Part shown: positions 43,961-54,262 of the stretch, one piece after another
Position numbering within the stretch: the stretch's first letter is position 1
Layout of the letters: each line of letters starts with the position of its first letter
NCBI GenBank assembly: GCA_963971535.1
Contig: OZ020598.1
Span: forward strand, 95,297,315 to 95,361,314
Origin: Notolepis coatsorum
Taxonomy: Eukaryota > Chordata > Actinopteri > Aulopiformes > Paralepididae
DNA length: 64,000 bases
Direction of reading: 5' to 3'
Made by a program: the position numbers and the translations under genes
The notes under the pieces: generated by a model
Databases searched by the model: none
Told to the model about the DNA's origin: nothing
What the model saw: only the letters and a program-made list of their open reading frames with translations

Positions 43961-44345
43961 CACTAACTGCCCACATAGTCAACAAAAAGTGATATTTTGG
44001 TTGTAGCCTGCCTTCAATTAATTTTATATTTTTGCTTGCATACCTACAGGCGTTTCAGATGGCCCAAGTCCAGACAACCGGCGCAAGAGGAGTCGACTGC
44101 TGGAGACAGTCAACTGCTGGTGAGAGAGACGTCAGTCCTTCCGCCAACCTGCTAATCGGTAAGTACAACGTTTTAGCAATTATATTCATCTATATTCTCA
44201 TGCCTTCAGTGTCTGCCTGGTCAAGTCTGCGGCCAAAACCTGTGTTTTAGCATTATGCAAAGTTACTGTATTTCATTCTGTTCTACAGGGCAGTGATTAG
44301 ACTGCATAGATGTTATGTAGTTGGTTTAATACAATACACTAACTG
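43845..44345 (+). repeat. Direct duplication (~80 bp) of a TATTTC..CTGCCCAC block
   Basis: GGGCAGTGATTAGACTGCATAGATG and TTATGTAGTTGGTTT..CACTAACTGCCCAC occur at about 43886-43976 and again at about 44270-44350. A possible exon (44051-44158) lies between the copies. Confidence 0.75.
44051..44158 (+). other. Possible second exon of the Myb/SANT gene
   Basis: Bounded by a CCTACAG acceptor before 44051 and GGTAAGTAC near 44158. One frame reads GVSDGPSPDNRRKRSRLLE, a basic stretch of the kind that follows MSANTD-type domains. It lies about 2.8 kb downstream of the first ORF, with X-C in the presumed intron. The link is inferred. Confidence 0.35.
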
Positions 44346-45004
44346 CCCACAAACCCACTTACTGGAGTGTCTGGAAGATGATGGTCATTCCGACCTTCAA
44401 CAGCTTTTTCGTATTAGGAGCTCACGCCGCTGACATGCTCCCCAGCTACAGTCCTCCTTGCTGCGGCTGGATGGGGTTGCCCTCCGGCCACACAGCTGGA
44501 CTGTGGGAAGCACCGACTGTTGTGAGAAGCGGTTGTTTCCAGGATGGGTACGTATTGTTTTGCTTGCGAGCTCTGGTTGTTGTTGATGCTGTGGGGGTTA
44601 GCTGACAATTTACGAAACGCAGACTCCAGGCTGGGGTCCTCTGCTCGGCTTAAACGGCGGTCGGAGGATCTTGGTCTGACGCCCATGATGGTCAATCTAG
44701 TGGGCCGCGACCAGGTCCTGGTGAACCCAGGATTCTCGAGCGGATGCTTCTCTGTCCCGTGCAGGCCCCACCTTTCATATAAAAATGAAAGTATACCCTA
44801 ACGAGGAAATGTGGGCATAGGATCTTCTTTATCGGGAGTTCCATGCTCAAAGTCGGCTGCAGCCCGAAATGGGAACTGTGCTGGCCCCGGTGTATGTCTG
44901 GATCACCGTTGAAAACTGTGTTTTGACATTATTTTTCTTTTCCCTCTTAGGGGAGGGACTTGGACAGCGGCCTGTCTGAAGTGTGGCTTGTTATGTTGTT
45001 GTGT
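44346..45004. other. No feature recognised
   Basis: Short ORFs on both strands without a recognisable domain. GC-richer than its flanks. It may be transposon-internal sequence. Confidence 0.3.
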
Positions 45005-45530
45005 ACAGTTCAGATTCAGATTCAGATTCCTTTATTGAGCCATTTGTGTAAAACACATTGGTAATTGTTGCAGCAATACAGTGTATGCATTCTTTCTTTT
45101 TTCACAGTAAACAAACACCAACACAGACAAGAAACGAAAACAGTGCAGTGGGGGATTAATCAATAAATAAAATACATATATATATATATAAAGTGAAGTG
45201 TGCAGAGATCCAGTACGGACTAGTGCAGTGCAGTCAATGTCATTGTGCCAGTGTCACTTGGGGGCAGAGGGGGGCCTGAGGCATTGATCAGCCTGGCGGC
45301 TGAGGGGAAGAAGCTCAGTCTGTGTTGAGCTTTCACAGCCTTTGGAATCCTCAGCCTTCTCCCAGAGGGGAGCAGGGTGAAGAGGCTGTGACCGGGGTGG
45401 GATGGGTCGGCCATGATCTTTCTCGCCCTCTTCAGCGCCCTGGAGTCGTGCAGGGACCTGAGGGAGGGCAGGGGACAGCCGATCACCCTCTCCGCGGAGC
45501 GAATCACCCGCTGCAGCTTGGCAATATCAA
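45005..45530 (-). pseudogene. LINE RT C-terminus and 3' UTR, second copy
   Basis: The minus-strand ORF at 45220-45507 reads IRSAERVIGCPLPSL, HPGHSLFTLLPSGRR and FFPSAARLIN, the same C-terminal region as 21758-22048. The 3' UTR runs to about 45005, ending in GAATCTGAATCTGAATC on the minus strand, which is probably the tail repeat. Confidence 0.75.
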
Positions 45531-46150
45531 GAGCAGGTGATAGCTGCTTAGCTGGCGTGCTAGTTGTGGCCTACTGTGTTAGCCAGTCAGCTGTTAGCTG
45601 CAGCGCTAGCCCGCTGTGTTACCAGGCTAGTAAACGTTAGCTTGTTGCTATCAGTCGGACGGCTGTTAGCTTAATGCTACACTGTTGAACGTTTTCTATG
45701 ACTATAACATGCCTTAAACACTCTGACTACGACGTCATCTTTGACAGAGGATGTTAGTCGAACCTACACCGGGACCCTGCCAACGAGGACTGCATCAACA
45801 TGGAGAAACGTAGCGGCTGGGTGGCGCAGCAACGCTATCCTCGTCGCAGACACAGGAGATGATGTGTTTGGTGTCCCGTTAGCCAGATTGCAGTTCTCTT
45901 GGCCTGCGCTCAGGGTAGGAAAGTCCCGACCGGACTTTAAACACTTCTTCTTTCCTTCCCTTTTAAATGTTTTGTAATAACGATGTTTTCCAAAACGTGT
46001 GTTGCTGCAATACATTGAGGATACGACGCGTGTTGTGTGTGAATTGTCTTGGCACTGGTAGGCCTATAGCTTCTCTCTCCATAGGAATCGGGTTGTTGTT
46101 TACATGTGTAAAAATTATCTGGTTAGTTGTGATGAGAACATGTGTGTTCA
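45531..46150. other. No gene recognised
   Basis: It has several GTTAGC-rich stretches (TAGCTGG, GTTAGCTGCAGCGCTAGC). Short ORFs show no domain. Confidence 0.3.
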
Positions 46151-46152
46151 TT

Positions 46153-47287
46153 AGGGATGGGTACCGAATTCTGTACTTTTGAGGTACCGAACCGAAACAC
46201 GTCGGTACTACCGAGTATCGAGTAACGTGTGATACCGTTGTCGGTACCTTTATAAGATTTTTATTATTATTCTTAAAAAAAATATTCTAAGAAAATAAAA
46301 TTTTACAATTTTTATATATATATGTGTTAAGTCCGATGACGTCAAGGTTTCGTTTATCGCTAAACGAAACCGCACAGCATGTGCGCAGTTGCGCTTGCGC
46401 ACAATACATGTTTACCTAGAATTTGACTATAGGTAAATCAGTCGGGGCAATATGGCAAGTCGAAAACGGTCGCAAGTGTGGTTACACTTTGTGAAAATAG
46501 ACGCTGACAATGCTCTCTGCAACATTTGTAACACAACGTGCAAAACAGGGAAGGGTAATACAAGCAACTTGAGGAAACACTTGGTCAAACACAGCATCTA
46601 TTTGAAAGCTGAAGATTGTAGCATCTTTGATGCAAAGAAAAGTAAGCCCTCAGCATCAGCAGCCAGCAAGCCTGCAGCCAGCATTGAAGATGCATCCGTC
46701 TACGACACTGATGCATCAACATCGTCAGGTAATTAATTAATTAATTTGCTAGCGTTAGTACTATATATGGATACGTTGATGTTGGAGATAACTTTTTTTT
46801 TCACTGTCTTGGTTTTTGTAAAACGTTAGCTTTTTACTAGCAAAACTTACTAGCCAAGACTATTAGGAATTTGTGTTACTCTTGCTTTCATTGACCAGGT
46901 GCTCTCTGTCCCACTCTTGTGTCACAGTGACATCTGCAGATGTTGTTAGTTACACCCTTCACTCTTGCTCAGAAGACAGGGTTTCCCCGCCAGAGAGTTG
47001 ATGACTGCCACAGGGCAGTGACGGAGTTCATCGTTAAAGGGATGTTGCCCTTCTCATTGGTGGATACCCCGTGGTTTAGGTAAAATATCACACACACCAG
47101 TAAATTAGTGATTATGTTTGTGATCTGATCATGATGAAATAGAGTAAGCTAAATTACTAATGATAGTTACTAATGCATATTTAATTTAGTTTATAATTAT
47201 ATCCCATATAATTTTATTCAACCTCTTTATTTACAGTTACAGGCAGCCCTGGCCTATATTTTATTTCATAATTATATTATATTGTGC
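46153..47287 (+). mobile_element. ZBED-type hAT, left part; split by X-D
   Basis: Starts TAGGGATGGGTACCGAA with GGTACCGA-type subterminal repeats, a familiar fish hAT end. The BED exon is at 46452 and a second coding piece near 46977-47079. The element is cut at 47288 by the TTAA insertion of X-D, and its right part would lie beyond the Penelope element, outside the window. Confidence 0.7.
46452..47079 (+). pseudogene. hAT transposase N-terminal exons (BED finger)
   Basis: Exon 1 (46452 to ~46729) has a BED zinc finger (SQVWLHFVKI, CNICNTTCKTGKG, LRKHLVKH) and a Ser/Ala-rich linker, ending at a CAG|GTAATT donor. A second coding piece (~46977-47079) reads VDDCHRAVTEFIVKGM and LVDTPWF, matching the region after BED in ZBED1-like transposases, and ends TTTAG|GTAAAA. 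The catalytic and dimerisation regions are absent from this side of the insertion. Confidence 0.75.
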
Positions 47288-49180
47288 TTAACACTAATCG
47301 CCGGAAACGCCGAAACTCGCCATTGCCCGCCATGCTCATTCTGCCGAAGACGCCGTACACGTCTTTGATATCAATATTTCAAAAATCTGTGATCGCAATC
47401 ATATTTCTCCCCCGGGGACCTGAGATATACTGCTGAGCTCCACTCAATGCAGCGTTGGTCCTGTGAACCCCTCCCCCTGGCTTGACAACAACATCTGTGA
47501 GCTCAGGCGTAACTGCCGCAGAGCAGAGAGACGCTGGAAAACCTCTCATTTAGAAGTTCATCGTTTATACCTCAAAGAGCTGAGGGCTGAGTTTAATAAC
47601 TCAGTAAAGTCCGCCAGGGCTACCTATTTCAGTAATTTAATCTCATCCAACAAGCACAATCCCAGAGTATTATTTAAAACCATTAACACACTTGTCAGCC
47701 CCCCCCACCCCCTACACCAGTGCTGTCAAATGAGGACTGTAACCGATTTCTTCAATTTTTTGTCACCAAGGTTGCAAACATAATGGCAAACATCACTCCT
47801 TCACTATCCCCCCTTCCCCTCCATCCCACCACTCAAGCATCCCTGAGCGATTTCTCACATGTCTCTCTGGATGATCTCACCATCTTAGTCACCTCCATGA
47901 AGACCTCCTCAAGCCCCCTAGACATCCTTCCTACATCCATGTTTAAGGAAGTTTTCTGCTCTGTTGGCCCCAGTCTAGTCACTATCATAAACTCATCCCT
48001 AGCCTCTGGTTCTGTCCCAATCTATTTTAAGGAGGCAGTCGTACAGCCACTCCTTAAAAAGCCCAACCTAGACCCCACCATCCATAACAATTTCAGACCC
48101 ATCTCCAAGCTGCCTTTTGCATCTAAGGTGTTAGAAAAGGTTGTAGCCAACCAGCTCAAATTCCAATCTGGCTTCCGCAAACTCCACTCCACTGAATCTG
48201 CCCTTCTCAGAGTATCCAATGATCTCCTGATGTCTGCTGACTGTGGTGAATGCTCTGTTCTGGTCCTGTTGGACCTGAGCGCAGCATTTGACACGGTCAA
48301 CCACAACATCCTTTTGGACAGGCTCAGGGAGTGGGTGGGCATCTCTGGGAGCGCTCTAAACTGGTTTGCCTCTTATCTAAAGGAGAGAACGTTCTCGGTG
48401 GCTGTGGGTCCTTTTAAATCTGACCCCACCCCCCTCTCATGTGGGGTACCACAGGGATCGGTGCTAGGACCACTCCTTTTTGCCATCTACATGCTTCCCC
48501 TAGGCCTCCTCATCAATAAATTCACCGGCATTAAATACCACTGCTACGCAGACGACATACAACTACTCTGCTCTTTTAAACCCGACAACTTGGAGAAACT
48601 CAGCCTTCTCCAGGAGTGCCTGCTCGGCATTGAGAGCTGGATGGGGAGTAACTTCCTCCAGTTAAACGCAAAAAAAACTGAGGTGCTGATCGTAGCAGCT
48701 GAAAAGACTGCAGCTAGAGTGGCCACTCACTTGGGGTCCCTTAAAGACAACATACGTCCCCACCTGAGAAACCTGGGTGTTGTCTTCGACCAGGCCATGA
48801 ACCTTGACAAACATGTCAAAACACTCACACGCACCTGCTTCTTTCACCTCAGAAACATTGCAAAACTACGCACCATCATATCTCACTCTGAACTAGAACT
48901 GTCCGTGCATGCTTTTATTTCCTCTAGGCTTGACTACTGCAACTCACTTTTCACCTGTCTCACCAAATCATCCACAGATAAATTACAAATGGTCCAAAAT
49001 GCTGCAGCCAGGCTACTCACAAGGTCAAAAAAATCATGCCACATCACTCCCATTCTGGTATCCCTGCACTGGCTCCCGGTACACTATAGAATTCACTTCA
49101 AAGTCCTCACTTTCACTTTCAGAGCACTTCACGGTCAGGCCCCCATCTACATCACTGAACTCATCCATCCCTACACCAAC

Positions 49181-49365
49181 GAGTAGGGTCGAGCTGCAGC
49201 CTCTGAGCCTCGGTCCAGATTGGGCAACTTCCGCCCAGCCACAAGATTATTACTCCCGTGACAGGGCAATGCGCTGATTGGCGGAAAGTACGGAAGTATC
49301 TCGAAGTACGTCTGACGTACGTCTGACGTTTCTCTACGTCCGTTAGCGAACGTGTTAATTGAACG
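49181..49365 (+). repeat. Left terminal inverted repeat
   Basis: Aligns to the complement of 53333-53517 with few differences. It contains GGCAACTTCCGCCCAGCC, ACAGGGCAATGCGCTGATTG, and an internal TACGTCTGACG direct repeat. Confidence 0.9.
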
Positions 49366-49499
49366 TCAAAATCAAAAGCAAGTACGTCTGCGCTGACGAG
49401 AGGGGGGGGGGGGCTTGTATTGATCAGGTTAGTAGATATTGTACCGATCAGGTATTACATTCCTGTACTGTTGTTTATACTCTGCTCCTGTGTTGTAAC

Positions 49500-49680
49500 C
49501 CAACCCCCTCCAATGTACAGTAAATTACCAAGTATGGTTGTCAATATTCCAATGTACAGTTTTGCTTGTACAGTTGTACAGTGTCCCCCACCCACCCACC
49601 CTACCCGACCCCCCCAACCACCTCCAATGTACAGTGTCCCCCCCACCTACCCAACCTCCTCCAATGTACAGTTTCTACGT
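49500..49680 (+). repeat. Irregular CCAATGTACAGT repeats
   Basis: CCAATGTACAGT occurs four times, with further TGTACAGT copies and C-rich linkers (CCCCCACCCACCCACC). It lies inside the ISL2EU-like element. Confidence 0.75.
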
Positions 49681-49805
49681 CAAATGTATATACTCTCTTT
49701 TCTGGACTCTTTTTGTATCACAAACAATACATTTGCAAATCTGGTATGTCATAAATGTATAGATGTAGCAGTACTGTCTATCTGTATGTCGTGTATGTCA
49801 TATGT

Positions 49806-50455
49806 TATGATGAATTGAAAATGGGGGACCCTGATGTAAACAAGACGAAAGTCTTTCTCTGGTCTGCATACCCTTAACAATTGTGTGTATTTGGGCGGCT
49901 AGGTGGTGTAGTGGTCTAAGGCACTCGCCACCAGTGTGGAGACGCTAGGATTCGCGTGTTCGAATCCAGCTCTCCACATTGTTTTTCAGTTTGGCTGGTC
50001 GTCCGCAGTAATACACATTGGCCGTATTACGGGGAGGGAAAAACTGAAGGGTGGGGATCGAACGTTGTGAACAAGCGACTCCTACAAGTCGGTTGGTGCG
50101 CCTGCGCAGTAGAATCAGGAAGTGTCGGGGGCAGCGTGAGCCTCCCACGCGTTACTCCTCGACACTGAAAGATCGAGCTGCGCAGGTGAAAAGATGCGAC
50201 TGCTGTTACCTCAAGTACCGGAGGGGACTTGTGCTATGTATGACTTAGTCCTCACTGCAGCCGGCTTGTGGGAGGCAAGAAACAGCGTTCGTGACAGGGG
50301 AGGGTTGAATTGGATGATACGAAATTGGGATGGGAGAAAATATAGAAAAATGGGAGAAAAAGTGGATCAAAAAAAAAAAACAATTGTGTGTATTGAGCCG
50401 TACTGTATTGTACCCATTCTGCAATCTGTTAATACAATTTTCATCCAAGGTAGGT
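49806..50455 (+). repeat. LINE-tail repeat split by SINE copy 2
   Basis: 49806-49891 (GAAAATGGGGGACCCTGATG, TCTGCATACCCTTAACAATT) and 50378-50455 (GTATTGAGCCGTACTGTATT...) join across the SINE. Confidence 0.85.
49892..50377 (+). mobile_element. tRNA-derived SINE, copy 2
   Basis: Over 95% identical by eye to 33143-33620. The B box GTTCGAATCC is at 49958-49967, and the tail is a run of A. The 16-bp duplication AACAATTGTGTGTATT flanks it (49876-49891 and 50378-50393). Confidence 0.92.
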
Positions 50456-50774
50456 GATTCACATAACGTTACTAGATCAACTGATCTTTACATTTAGGAA
50501 ATTGTAATACCTAAGATTATTTTCTAATAGTCTACTAGTACACATTTTTGGATCAAAATGCTGATCGGTCATAAACATAAACAATTAAACCCTATTAAAT
50601 AAGTAAATTGATGAGTAGGCTACTGTATATTTGCATATCTCTGTTAGGATCTATGGGTAACACTACTGTATATTTGCATATCGTATATGTCACAAATGTA
50701 ACAGTACTATATACCTGTATGTCATGTATGTCCCTATGCCATAAATGTCATGATGTCATGTATGTCATAAATGT

Positions 50775-50900
50775 CACTATGAATTGAAAATGGAGGACCC
50801 TGATGTAAACAAGATGCATCCCCTTAACAATTGTGTGTATTGAACCATACTGTATTGTACCCATTCTGCAATCTGTTAAATAAAGTTTTCATTCATTCAA
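50775..50900 (+). repeat. LINE-tail repeat copy
   Basis: GAATTGAAAATGGAGGACCC, CATCCCCTTAACAATTGTG and a CATTCATTC tail; an internal stretch (GACGAAAGTCTTTCTCTGG in other copies) is deleted. Confidence 0.85.
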
Positions 50901-50946
50901 ACTCGCTTTTTATTTACAAGCTTATATTTGGTTGTCTTTTATTCAG

Positions 50947-51236
50947 GTACTCCATTCCCAACGAATAAGAGAAAAACCCCTGGAGCCCTGGATAATGGCT
51001 GAAAAGTCTGGTAGGATTGTTGGAGCCCACTGTACATGTATGGCTGGCCTGGGCGAGACCTGCACACATGTAGCAGCATTGTTGTTTCTCATTGAAGCAA
51101 CAGTGAAGTTGAGGGACTCAAAGACAGTGACGCAGGAAAAGGCGTATTGGCTGTTGCCTACTGCAATGTCAAAGGTGGAGTACAAGGAATGCAGAAAGAT
51201 TGAATCCACTGCAGCAAAGAGATACAAAGTAAAATA
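50947..51236 (+). pseudogene. SWIM zinc-finger protein fragment (YqaJ-type partner gene)
   Basis: The exon follows a TTTTATTCAG acceptor. It reads LEPWIMAEKSGRIVGAHC, then CTCMAGLGETCTHVAALLF, a SWIM finger (CxC..CxH) of the kind that precedes a YqaJ nuclease in ISL2EU second proteins, and KAYWLLPTAMSKVEYKE. A frame change near 51235 leads to a short KSDCAGHVLQSL stretch; the YqaJ domain itself is missing. Confidence 0.7.
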
Positions 51237-51239
51237 AGG

Positions 51240-52035
51240 GCTAAAAGTGACTGTGCTGGTCATGTACTACAGTCACTTGAGAAGCAAAAGGAAAGTGCTA
51301 GTTGTTCTACTCTTAAAGTAAACAAAACGCAACATCCAACCAATGATGAATTAGCAACCTTGTAAAAAAATCCTAGGCTATGCTATTTTCAGTAAACCGT
51401 TGTGTAGCTTCATAAATTTGTATTGACGTCTTCATTTATATCCGATGTACAGCCTAATTACAAACAACTCCTAATAAGTGCTATTTTGATTTCTATTCTG
51501 AAGCTGATTTGCACACACTATACCCATGCTGTGATTTTTATATATATATTTTTTTATTTAACCATGCAGGCAAGCAGCACATTGGAAGGAGGATTTTCTG
51601 AGTGGGTAACAATTGTGTGTATCAAATAATAAGTTATGTTATGTAAATGAGAGATTATATTGTTGTTAATGCTGCTATTTATGCAATTTTTATTGGTGTG
51701 TTTTGTTATTGTTATTAAACACGTTACATACAAAACTGTCTCTTCTGTTATTCTTCTGTTCTGATGGGAATGGTGTATTGTACCACACATAAAAATAGGG
51801 AAACAATGTCCAGGCACGCACTCCAGGTTTTTCCAAATTTATTGGCAGCCTGAAATCATATCATGACGTTTCGGTGTGAAACGTTTGACCAATTACTTGA
51901 CAAATGACCTGTCGACCAAGATGGCCACAAGAACAAGAAAATACAATAAAATGTAATATAACAAGCTGTACGCAATGTATATAAAGAAACAAGAGGAATT
52001 AAAATACAATTATATAGGATATAGTGTGTTTTGTC
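51240..52035. other. Interior of the ISL2EU-like element; no intact gene
   Basis: AT-rich. 51815-51930 (AATTTATTGGCAGCC, ATGACGTTTCGG, GTGAAACG) resembles the tail of Penelope-like elements, including a TTTCG/CGAAA motif, but is too short to be sure. Confidence 0.3.
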
Positions 52036-53212
52036 TCAAGTGCCATGCTTTCTCAAAATCCTGCAAAACTGAAGATGTCCTCCACAAAAAAACAACTCAA
52101 CATTGTGATTGTGCAAAATACAATAAGTAAATACCCTAGAAGCAGTGGATATTGACACATTGAATGCATAACACAGGAAGGTTGTAGAAACATTAAGCCT
52201 TAGTCGCATCAATGTCAGCATCAGCATCTTGAATGGATTAAGCGACTTCTTCACAGGAAGGTGGGGACTAAGGTATGCATAGAGTGCTAACAAAATCTGG
52301 AATGTAGGTAGACCAGTGAAAAATAAACCCTTCTCATCTTTACCCACAAATGCACTTTGGTCATAGGTAGAGGACAACTGTTTCACATCAGAACGCAACT
52401 GAAGGTTTTCCGCTCTCAGATTTATAACTTCATTGGTCATAGAATAAATAAAATCACCAGTCATATCAGTTTGAGTACCTATACTGCACACATTATCACT
52501 TGCAGCAGAATCATCAGCAGCTGCTGGTATGTCCATAAGAAGCAAGGCATGGGCAGCATCCACCTTCAGTTTCTGCTGGGTACGATTCACACGCCGTTGG
52601 TATCGTGTTTCTTTAGGTGGTTGCAGAGAAGAAGGCTGTTGCTTTCCGGTCATATTTACAGATGGCACCCACTCTGGGTCATCTTTCTTGTACAGGTGAC
52701 ACTTTTTACCTGGAATACAATAATGAAAAATATAGCACACTTTAGACGCTACATTTTAGGAACATTTACAGAAACCGAGTCTTACACTGTAGTAGGTTAT
52801 GAAATGAGATAAGAATCATATCCAGCCTCATACTATTCCACTGTAAAATGATAGTTGCCGTTATTAATATTTCACATAACGTTACCTGACGTAACGTTAC
52901 CATAACGTAAACTGAGTCTTACACTACTACTGTAGTAGATTATGAAATGAGATAACAATCATATCCAGCCAAGAATATATTTCACATAACGTTACCTGAC
53001 AAGAAATGCGCAGAACAAACTCGAATGTTGACACGAGTCTTGCCATGGAAATCCTGGTTCAGTTTGGCCAACCACAAACGTCTCCTTTCCTGAGACAATT
53101 GTTTGCCCTCTTCTCCTTGATTTGTGATGACAATTGGCAATCTGAAGAACTCCAAATGCTTTTCCCTATCCGACCTATTAGTACAGCCAAGAACACGGCA
53201 ATAATTGACCAT
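52036..53212 (-). pseudogene. THAP-domain transposase, DDE region lost
   Basis: There are two exons on minus: 52996-53212 and 52036-52709, with donor TCAG|GTAACG and acceptor TTCCAG|GTAAAA. Splicing gives the continuous reading SAHFLSGKKCHLYKKDDPEW. The THAP zinc finger is complete in pattern (CRVLGC, W..KL, CSAHF). A linker and short coiled coil follow, then an HTH_Tnp_4-like domain (LMLTLMRLRLNVSTTFLCY, FNVSISTASRVF), which normally precedes a DDE_4 catalytic domain. The frame ends after it (HGT), so no catalytic residues remain. The upstream Met (MVNYC) is taken as the start. Confidence 0.75.
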
Positions 53213-53332
53213 TTTGAGCAACAATGAACTTGAAGAGTTGCTAGTTCGATGCAATCACGCATTGTTTACATCCAAGTTTATCGCCAAGATGGCAGACTTC
53301 CGGTTTGATGACGCGCCGTGAGAACGAACACT

Positions 53333-53517
53333 CTATTAACGTTTGTTAACGTAGAGAAACGTCAGACGTAATTCGAGATACGTCAGACGTACTTCGAGAT
53401 ACTTCCGTACTTTCCGCCAATCAGCGCATTGCCCTGTCACAGGAGTAATAATCTTGTGGCTGGGCGGAAGTTGCCCAATCTGGACCGAGGCTCTGAGGCT
53501 GCAGCTGGACCCTATTG
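53333..53517 (-). repeat. Right terminal inverted repeat
   Basis: Partner of 49181-49365. Confidence 0.9.
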
Positions 53518-54262
53518 ACACCAACACCCGCTCACTCAGATCTGCCGATCAGCACCTCCTGGTGGTCCCCAGGTCCAGGCTTAAAACAAGGGGTGATCGA
53601 GCCTTCCAGGTGACAGCACCAAGGCTCTGGAATGCTCTCCCCCTGGACCTGCAAATTGCCCCTCTGAGAACTCTTTTAAAAAACAATTAAAAACACATTT
53701 GTTCAGACAGGCTTTTGGTCATGCATAGGCACTTTTTTCTTGTCCTCACTGTTCTATAGTTTTTGTTTTAATTAGTGACTCATGATTTTATTCTACTTTT
53801 TCTATCTGGTTTCACTGTTTTTAACTGCTGTTTGTTTTTGTTTTTATTGTGTTTTTTATTAAGCTGTAGTGTAAAGCACCCTGTGCATTCGTGCTGTGAA
53901 GGGTGCTATATAAATAAAGGTCATTCATTCATTCATTCAACTCTCTAACGGTTCAAGAGCGCCATCTGGTGGCCGATCGGCAGATCGCCCAACAGGAAGT
54001 CATGTGGATGAAGTGGTGCTCACCCATATCATTGTGACTGATCATTGTGACTTTATTGCTTTTATCGTTTTACTGGTTTTATGTGACTCCGACTTGTCGT
54101 GATCGAAACTAGCGGGGCTTGTTGTGGTTGTCATAGCTACAGCTAAACACTACCGGCTTATGCTAACCTAGCTAGGCTTGCCTTTAGCCTGGTGGCTAGG
54201 ATAGCTATTGGACAGTCGTGTACACTGTTGTATACGGTGAGAATGAAAAGCTATTTTACAAG

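Larger units (their letters stand above)
49181..53517. mobile_element. ISL2EU-like DNA transposon with two genes, inserted in the L2 ORF
   Basis: The inverted repeats are about 185 bp (49181-49365 and 53333-53517), near identical, with TAGGGTC(G/C)AGCTGCAGCCTC at the tips. An exact 8-bp repeat ACACCAAC (49173-49180, 53518-53525) flanks the element, and removal of the element and one copy restores the L2 frame. Inside are a SWIM-finger gene on plus and a THAP-HTH gene on minus, the pair seen in ISL2EU elements (YqaJ-type protein plus THAP/DDE_4 transposase). Both are truncated. Total length is 4337 bp including a SINE. Confidence 0.75.
47463..53690 (+). pseudogene. L2-like LINE RT ORF in two pieces
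   Basis: 47463-47735 encodes the linker (WLDNNICELRRNCRRAERRW, ARATYFSNLI). A frame change near 47725 leads into 47720-49180: FRPISKLPFASKVLEKVV, GFRKLHSTESALL, LDLSAAFDTVNHNILL, SCGVPQGSVLGP and the YADD box at about 48544. A palm-thumb region and ISSRLDYCNSLF follow. The frame stops at the insertion after HPYTN and resumes at 53526 as TRSLRSADQHLLVVP and APRLWNALPLDL, the L2 C-terminus. No endonuclease is present. Confidence 0.85.
47448..53940 (+). mobile_element. L2-like LINE inserted in X-D
   Basis: 5'-truncated: it starts in the linker before RT. RT spans 47720-49180 and continues at 53526-53690. The 3' UTR ends ATAAATAAAGG and a (TCAT)n tail near 53920-53940. The X sequence is CACTCAA at the left and CTCTCTAACGG at the right, so TCAA may be the duplication. 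The ISL2EU-like element (49181-53517) is inserted in the ORF. Confidence 0.85.

Noticed and set aside
44378-44801. Small ORFs considered as a gene
   Set aside because: Overlap each other on both strands and have no domain or splice support.
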